From JAUSIK01 sp964547875 (GTDB lineage: Archaea; Nanobdellota; Nanobdellia; Pacearchaeales; GW2011-AR1), in NCBI GenBank assembly GCA_964547875.1, contig CAZJPE010000001.1, positions 184,407 to 248,406 on the forward strand: a DNA stretch of 64,000 nucleotides, written 5' to 3'. Shown here piece by piece: positions 61,170-64,000 of this stretch (position 1 is its first letter; every line of letters starts with the position of its first letter). Made by a program: the position numbers and the translations under genes. The notes beneath the pieces were generated by a model. It saw only the letters and a list, made by a program, of their open reading frames with translations, ran no database searches and was not told the origin of the DNA.

Positions 61170-61199
61170 GATGCTCCTGCCAGGACTAGGCGGAGCATC
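61170..61199 (+). repeat. Short dispersed repeat, copy B, in a hairpin
   Basis: GATGCTCC-T-GCC pairs with GGC-GGAGCATC (one bulge) around a seven-base loop; contains the core ATGCTCCTGCC at 61171-61181. It lies between the integrase fragment and the 3' end of the Fic gene, so it could also end transcripts. Confidence 0.6.
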
Positions 61200-61203
61200 G
61201 AAC

Positions 61204-62202
61204 CTATAGAAAAATATTCCAGTAAGTATCTGTCATCTCCTCTAAAATGAAATCAACGAGTTTTTTATAATGTTCTTTATTTGCTTTTTTAAGGTCTGAA
61301 AGATCGGCATTCCTTAGTGCTTGTAAATATTCTTCTCTTTTCTTTTTATGCACGATTAAAGGAGGATAATTGTTGTTTAGGAGGATAAAGTTAAGAAGCA
61401 TTCTTCCTGTTCTTCCATTGCCATCCATGAATGGATGAATTTTTTCAAATTTATGATGTAAAATGGCTGATAGAACTATGGGGTGGAGATACTTCTTGCT
61501 TTGCTCATACCATTTTAGGAGAATATCCATATCGGTCTTTACATAAGGTGCAGGGGTTGATTTGAAATTAGCTTTAATAACTCTTACATCAGAAGTCCTA
61601 TAACCAATTCTTGTATCAATATTTCCCATAAGACTCCTATGAATATTAATAATTAAATCGTGCGAAATTTCTTGTTTCCTCTTAAGCAACGAAAGAAAAA
61701 CTTTTTCTGTATTCTGCAGATCATAAATTTCTCTCAAGGTGCTATTCTTTGGGGTGAGTCCTTTGTCAAGAAGTTTCCTTGCTTCATCTAATTTAATAGT
61801 ATTTCCTTCAATAGAAGTAGTATTATAAGCAAATTCTATAATAAAATTTTTGTAAATTTCTTGTTTTGTAAGTGCAGGATTCTTTTGAAATTTTTTATTA
61901 TAATGTATTTTACATGCTTCTATTTTAGTAGTCTTATCTCCTAACCATTCATCTTTTTTTAGTTTGCTTTCCTTGGCTTTTTGAAGATATCTGTCTGACT
62001 CTATGAACTTATGGATTGTTCTATAAGCCTTTCTTATCTTTTCAGAGTATTGTGGCAGGTTGTCAAAACTTTTTTTAACTTCTTCTATAGAACTTCCTAA
62101 GTATGCGATATCTTTCGCTATAACTTTTCCATTCTTCCTTTCTGAGGCTCTTAGGTAATAATAGGTATTCTTGCCGACAGGCTTCTTGTAAATGTATGCC
62201 AT
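61204..62202 (-). CDS. Fic-family AMP-transferase
   Basis: 332 residues. HPFMDGNGRTGR (256-267) is the catalytic Fic loop; NTTSIEGN (127-134) is the inhibitory helix of the type with built-in inhibition, so no separate antitoxin is needed. The N terminus (AYIYKKPVGKNTYYYLRAS) is a small beta domain. Fic proteins attach AMP to target proteins. Its promoter contains a 10-bp inverted repeat at 62235-62270. Confidence 0.92.
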   Translation of the reverse strand: MAYIYKKPVGKNTYYYLRASERKNGKVIAKDIAYLGSSIEEVKKSFDNLPQYSEKIRKAYRTIHKFIESDRYLQKAKESKLKKDEWLGDKTTKIEACKIHYNKKFQKNPALTKQEIYKNFIIEFAYNTTSIEGNTIKLDEARKLLDKGLTPKNSTLREIYDLQNTEKVFLSLLKRKQEISHDLIINIHRSLMGNIDTRIGYRTSDVRVIKANFKSTPAPYVKTDMDILLKWYEQSKKYLHPIVLSAILHHKFEKIHPFMDGNGRTGRMLLNFILLNNNYPPLIVHKKKREEYLQALRNADLSDLKKANKEHYKKLVDFILEEMTDTYWNIFL

Positions 62203-62234
62203 AAGATTCCTAAGAATAAAGAGTATTTAAATCT

Positions 62235-62270
62235 TACCCTCTACTTTTCATTATTGTATTGTAGAGGGTA
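62235..62270. promoter_or_regulatory. Inverted repeat upstream of the Fic promoter
   Basis: TACCCTCTAC (62235-62244) and GTAGAGGGTA (62261-62270), perfect arms, 16-base spacer, just upstream of the TATA (GATTTAAATACTC, minus strand) of the Fic gene. Likely regulator site. Confidence 0.55.
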
Positions 62271-62280
62271 TGCTCCTGCC
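62270..62280 (+). repeat. Short dispersed repeat, copy C
   Basis: Core ATGCTCCTGCC followed by GAAGCAGTC; directly abuts the inverted repeat above the Fic promoter. Confidence 0.45.
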
Positions 62281-62369
62281 GAAGCAGTCCCATGTTCTGA
62301 TGCTTTCTAGGGATTTTAGTATCTTGATTAGTAATCAGAGAGTGTTGGGATATTTATATGTTGTCGTTC

Positions 62370-62618
62370 TTATTGTTCATCTTTGTGATAAAGATCTAAA
62401 ATATAAACTAAATTCTGCTCTTTAAGATATTCATAGGAAAGTCTAAACGGTTTTATGTATAACTCTCTCGTACCTCTTCTAACATTTCTCATTGGTTTAC
62501 CTACTTCTGGATTTGTTTTTATCTTTTCAATTTGCTTAATAATCTTTATTTTTGTAGAATTATCTTTTATTTTAGAAAAAAGCTCTTTAAATTTTTTATC
62601 AAATAGAACATTCACCAT
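62370..62618 (-). CDS. RelE/ParE-type toxin
   Basis: 82 residues. FDKKFKELFSKIKDNSTKIK at the N terminus, PMRNVRRGTRELYIKPFRLS and VYILDLYHKDEQ at the C terminus are the RelE/ParE fold with its basic strand face. The antitoxin gene overlaps it by seven bases. Looks intact. Confidence 0.88.
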   Translation of the reverse strand: MVNVLFDKKFKELFSKIKDNSTKIKIIKQIEKIKTNPEVGKPMRNVRRGTRELYIKPFRLSYEYLKEQNLVYILDLYHKDEQ

Positions 62619-62881
62619 TTTTTCATTTCTTCAATGAACTCATCAAAACTCATTTCTATCCCTTCGCCCGCTTCTATTCTCTTATAAGCTTCTTCAGTCC
62701 TTCTTGCAAATTCTAAATCTTCCTCTATATTTTTGTCAAACTTATCTGCTTTTTTAAGAATAATCTGATCTTTATTTCTGATGACTACTAACTTATCTCC
62801 TTCTTGAATGTCCTTTCTGAGTTCTTGGGGAATAACTACTTGGCCTTTTGAACTCATTTTAGTTATATCTATTTGGCTCAT
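62612..62881 (-). CDS. AbrB-type antitoxin of the RelE module
   Basis: 89 residues. MSSKGQVVIPQELRKDIQEG is the AbrB DNA-binding hairpin; the acidic C terminus (EAGEGIEMSFDEFIEEMKKW) should hold the toxin. Similar start to the antitoxin at 5396. A palindrome-like TAAGAATAGTCTTA overlaps its promoter (about 62884-62897). Confidence 0.85.
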   Translation of the reverse strand: MSQIDITKMSSKGQVVIPQELRKDIQEGDKLVVIRNKDQIILKKADKFDKNIEEDLEFARRTEEAYKRIEAGEGIEMSFDEFIEEMKKW

Positions 62882-62951
62882 GGTAAGAATAGTCTTACTA
62901 GGTATTTAAATGTTTTGTTTTTAGTTCGCATGATTCTGCCACAAGAGATAT

Positions 62952-62962
62952 ATGCTCCTGCC
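62952..62962 (+). repeat. Short dispersed repeat, copy D
   Basis: Core ATGCTCCTGCC followed by GAGCCACTC, resembling copy C beyond the core. Confidence 0.45.
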
Positions 62963-63079
62963 GAGCCACTCAGAAATAATTTGATCCCTTTTTCTTAAGG
63001 AATTTTATTATACTTCATCTATGGGGATTGGAGTTTATAAAACTTGCTATATGCCTAAAATTTTTTGCGCGATGCTCGC

Positions 63080-63853
63080 TTAAGCTCGCTTGATACGTAC
63101 CCCAAGCGAAGCACCGCGAATAGAAGGATTCCTGTCGCAGTAGAACCAAGCCCTACCGGAACCCGCAACGAACCTCGCGACACGTTCCTCAACATTTCGA
63201 GTTCTACTATTGTTTCTCCATAGATAAGCATTTTTCTCAGTTAACCACTGATATACTTTATTAATCTCTTCAAGATTATCAACATCTAAGAGTGCTTTGT
63301 AATTTGAAGGTCTTGTACTGTCTTTTACATATTCATCAGGAAAAACAAAATTTTCTCTAGATTGGTATTCATCCAGCCCCTTATTATGAACAATGATATC
63401 TTCTGTAGATCCTTGAGGCTGATAATAGATTCTTGTTGTTGTCATAAGCCAACGTTCAAACATGTGTTTCTTTACAAATTGTCTTATCTCTTCTTTTCCA
63501 GCACTCTCTTCTAATTGAAAAGTAGCTGTAAAGATGGCATGTTGTAAAGGCATGTCTCCTGTATAAAATTCATCTTTCGGTTGAGCTTCTTTTGCGTATG
63601 CAATCCACTCATCCTGAGTTTTTTTATTTCCCCCATCAAGTAAAGATTTTGCTAAGTCAACAATATAAATTCCTCCACGATATTGAACACTCGGAATCGA
63701 CCAATAATCGATAGTACTATCTAATCTACTGTTTGTTGGGGGAAGGCTTCCCGAACTTCCTCCGCTACTAGTACTTGCAGGTTTAGGCAATCCCATTCCA
63801 GGTGACCACTCAAGGTGCTTAATCAAGTCTCTTGGAATGCGCCGCGGACTCAT
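63080..63853 (-). CDS. Probable DGR variable (target) protein with C-terminal C-type-lectin-like region
   Basis: 257 residues. N-terminal Pro/Ser/Gly linker (about 18-40), a middle domain (MPLQHAIFTATFQLEESAGK; WLTEKNAYLWRNN), then RVARFVAGSGRAWFYCDRNP and SIRGASLGVRIKRA at the very end. The ending (ARF...GS.RA...C.R.P......SLGVR) matches the variable-region ends of retroelement-diversified proteins of DPANN archaea as I recall them. The last 110 bases are GC-rich and use codons rare elsewhere in the window. The upstream partial gene overlaps by four bases. No reverse transcriptase is in the window. Confidence 0.65.
   Translation of the reverse strand: MSPRRIPRDLIKHLEWSPGMGLPKPASTSSGGSSGSLPPTNSRLDSTIDYWSIPSVQYRGGIYIVDLAKSLLDGGNKKTQDEWIAYAKEAQPKDEFYTGDMPLQHAIFTATFQLEESAGKEEIRQFVKKHMFERWLMTTTRIYYQPQGSTEDIIVHNKGLDEYQSRENFVFPDEYVKDSTRPSNYKALLDVDNLEEINKVYQWLTEKNAYLWRNNSRTRNVEERVARFVAGSGRAWFYCDRNPSIRGASLGVRIKRA
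63090..63190 (-). other. Candidate DGR variable region (VR)
   Basis: The 3' portion of the gene above. On the coding strand nearly every codon ends in C, G or T and many are GTC, GCG, TTC, TGC, GAC, TCC or CGC, uncommon in this AT-rich window, as expected if adenines of AAY codons in a template were replaced. It ends with GGTGCTTCGCTTGGGGTACG, a plausible invariant anchor. The repeat GCTCGCTT occurs twice just past the stop. Confidence 0.5.
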
Positions 63854-64000
63854 TTTGTTAAGAGCACCTCCAAACCTTTCTCTAACATTTTTTCTTTATC
63901 ATGCACTTGATAGTATCTAATATTGCTATCAGATTTAACAGCTTTTCCTAAGCTATATGTTCCACCAATCTCAAAGAGAGCAACAGTATTATTTGCATAT
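63850..64000 (-). CDS. Hypothetical protein, C-terminal part (runs off the window)
   Basis: About 49 residues are visible, ending KEKMLEKGLEVLLTK; upstream part NTVALFEIGGTYSLGKAVKS looks like a beta hairpin. The stop overlaps the ATG of the DGR-like gene (ATGA), so the two are co-translated. In DGRs an accessory gene often sits at such a position, but this one is not recognised. Confidence 0.5.
   Translation of the reverse strand, partial: YANNTVALFEIGGTYSLGKAVKSDSNIRYYQVHDKEKMLEKGLEVLLTK

Overview
The window is AT-rich archaeal chromosome, most likely from a small-genome DPANN archaeon of the Pacearchaeota/Woesearchaeota type. The evidence is archaeal-only informational genes (L35Ae, L10e, S6e, S24e, S27ae, aIF2-gamma, aIF5B, Rpo7, Spt4), TATA boxes about 25 bases before leaderless start codons, a tRNA gene with a bulge-helix-bulge intron, and many short proteins typical of uncultured DPANN genomes. 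The lineage is inferred from protein style and not from an rRNA gene; none is present. Layout: 1-1.7 kb has the end of a metal P-type ATPase, a VIT1/CCC1-like transporter and two unknowns. 2-6 kb has a large nucleotidyltransferase (NTase), rpl35Ae, rpl10e and an AbrB antitoxin whose PIN toxin is broken. 6-12 kb has a PEP synthase with an acidic tail, an AlaE-like membrane protein, a three-copy operator-like repeat and an NTase cassette with two tiny membrane proteins. 12-17 kb is a minus-strand block with a xylose-isomerase-like protein and unknowns. 17.8-18.6 kb has tRNA-Val followed by a HEPN/MNT module. 20-30 kb has gltX, infB, vapBC, rps6e, the aIF2-gamma gene and a UvrD-like helicase fused to a nuclease. 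30-39 kb has a second copy of the tiny-membrane-protein/NTase layout, secreted proteins, an HTH-NTase/HEPN/phosphoribosyltransferase operon, a NYN-GNAT insertion beside polX, and an AN1-CAP membrane protein. 39-41 kb is the operon rpo7-spt4-rps24e-rps27ae. 41-47 kb holds accessory genes, including a flavin-reductase/TrmB/NYN group between inverted repeats and a structured non-coding region. 47-59 kb has scpA, a TPR protein, a phosphoribosyltransferase/nucleoside-hydrolase pair, hisS, a Cas4-like nuclease, a frameshifted MazF, tRNA-His, rhomboid, a metallopeptidase, an HD protein, ychF and tRNA-Ile(UAU). 60-64 kb is a mobile-looking end: a truncated integrase, Fic, AbrB/RelE, dispersed short repeats and a probable target protein of a diversity-generating retroelement (DGR). 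How they work together: translation and transcription genes form intact operons. Between them lie about eight toxin-antitoxin-like modules, and several of the toxins or small genes carry frameshifts while the housekeeping genes are clean. The most notable items are the candidate DGR variable protein at 63080-63853, the twice-occurring tiny-membrane-protein/two-helix protein/NTase cassette (10758-12069 and 29956-31040), the NTase/HEPN/PRTase operon joined to a polX-flanked insertion, and the intron-bearing tRNA-Ile with a UAU anticodon.
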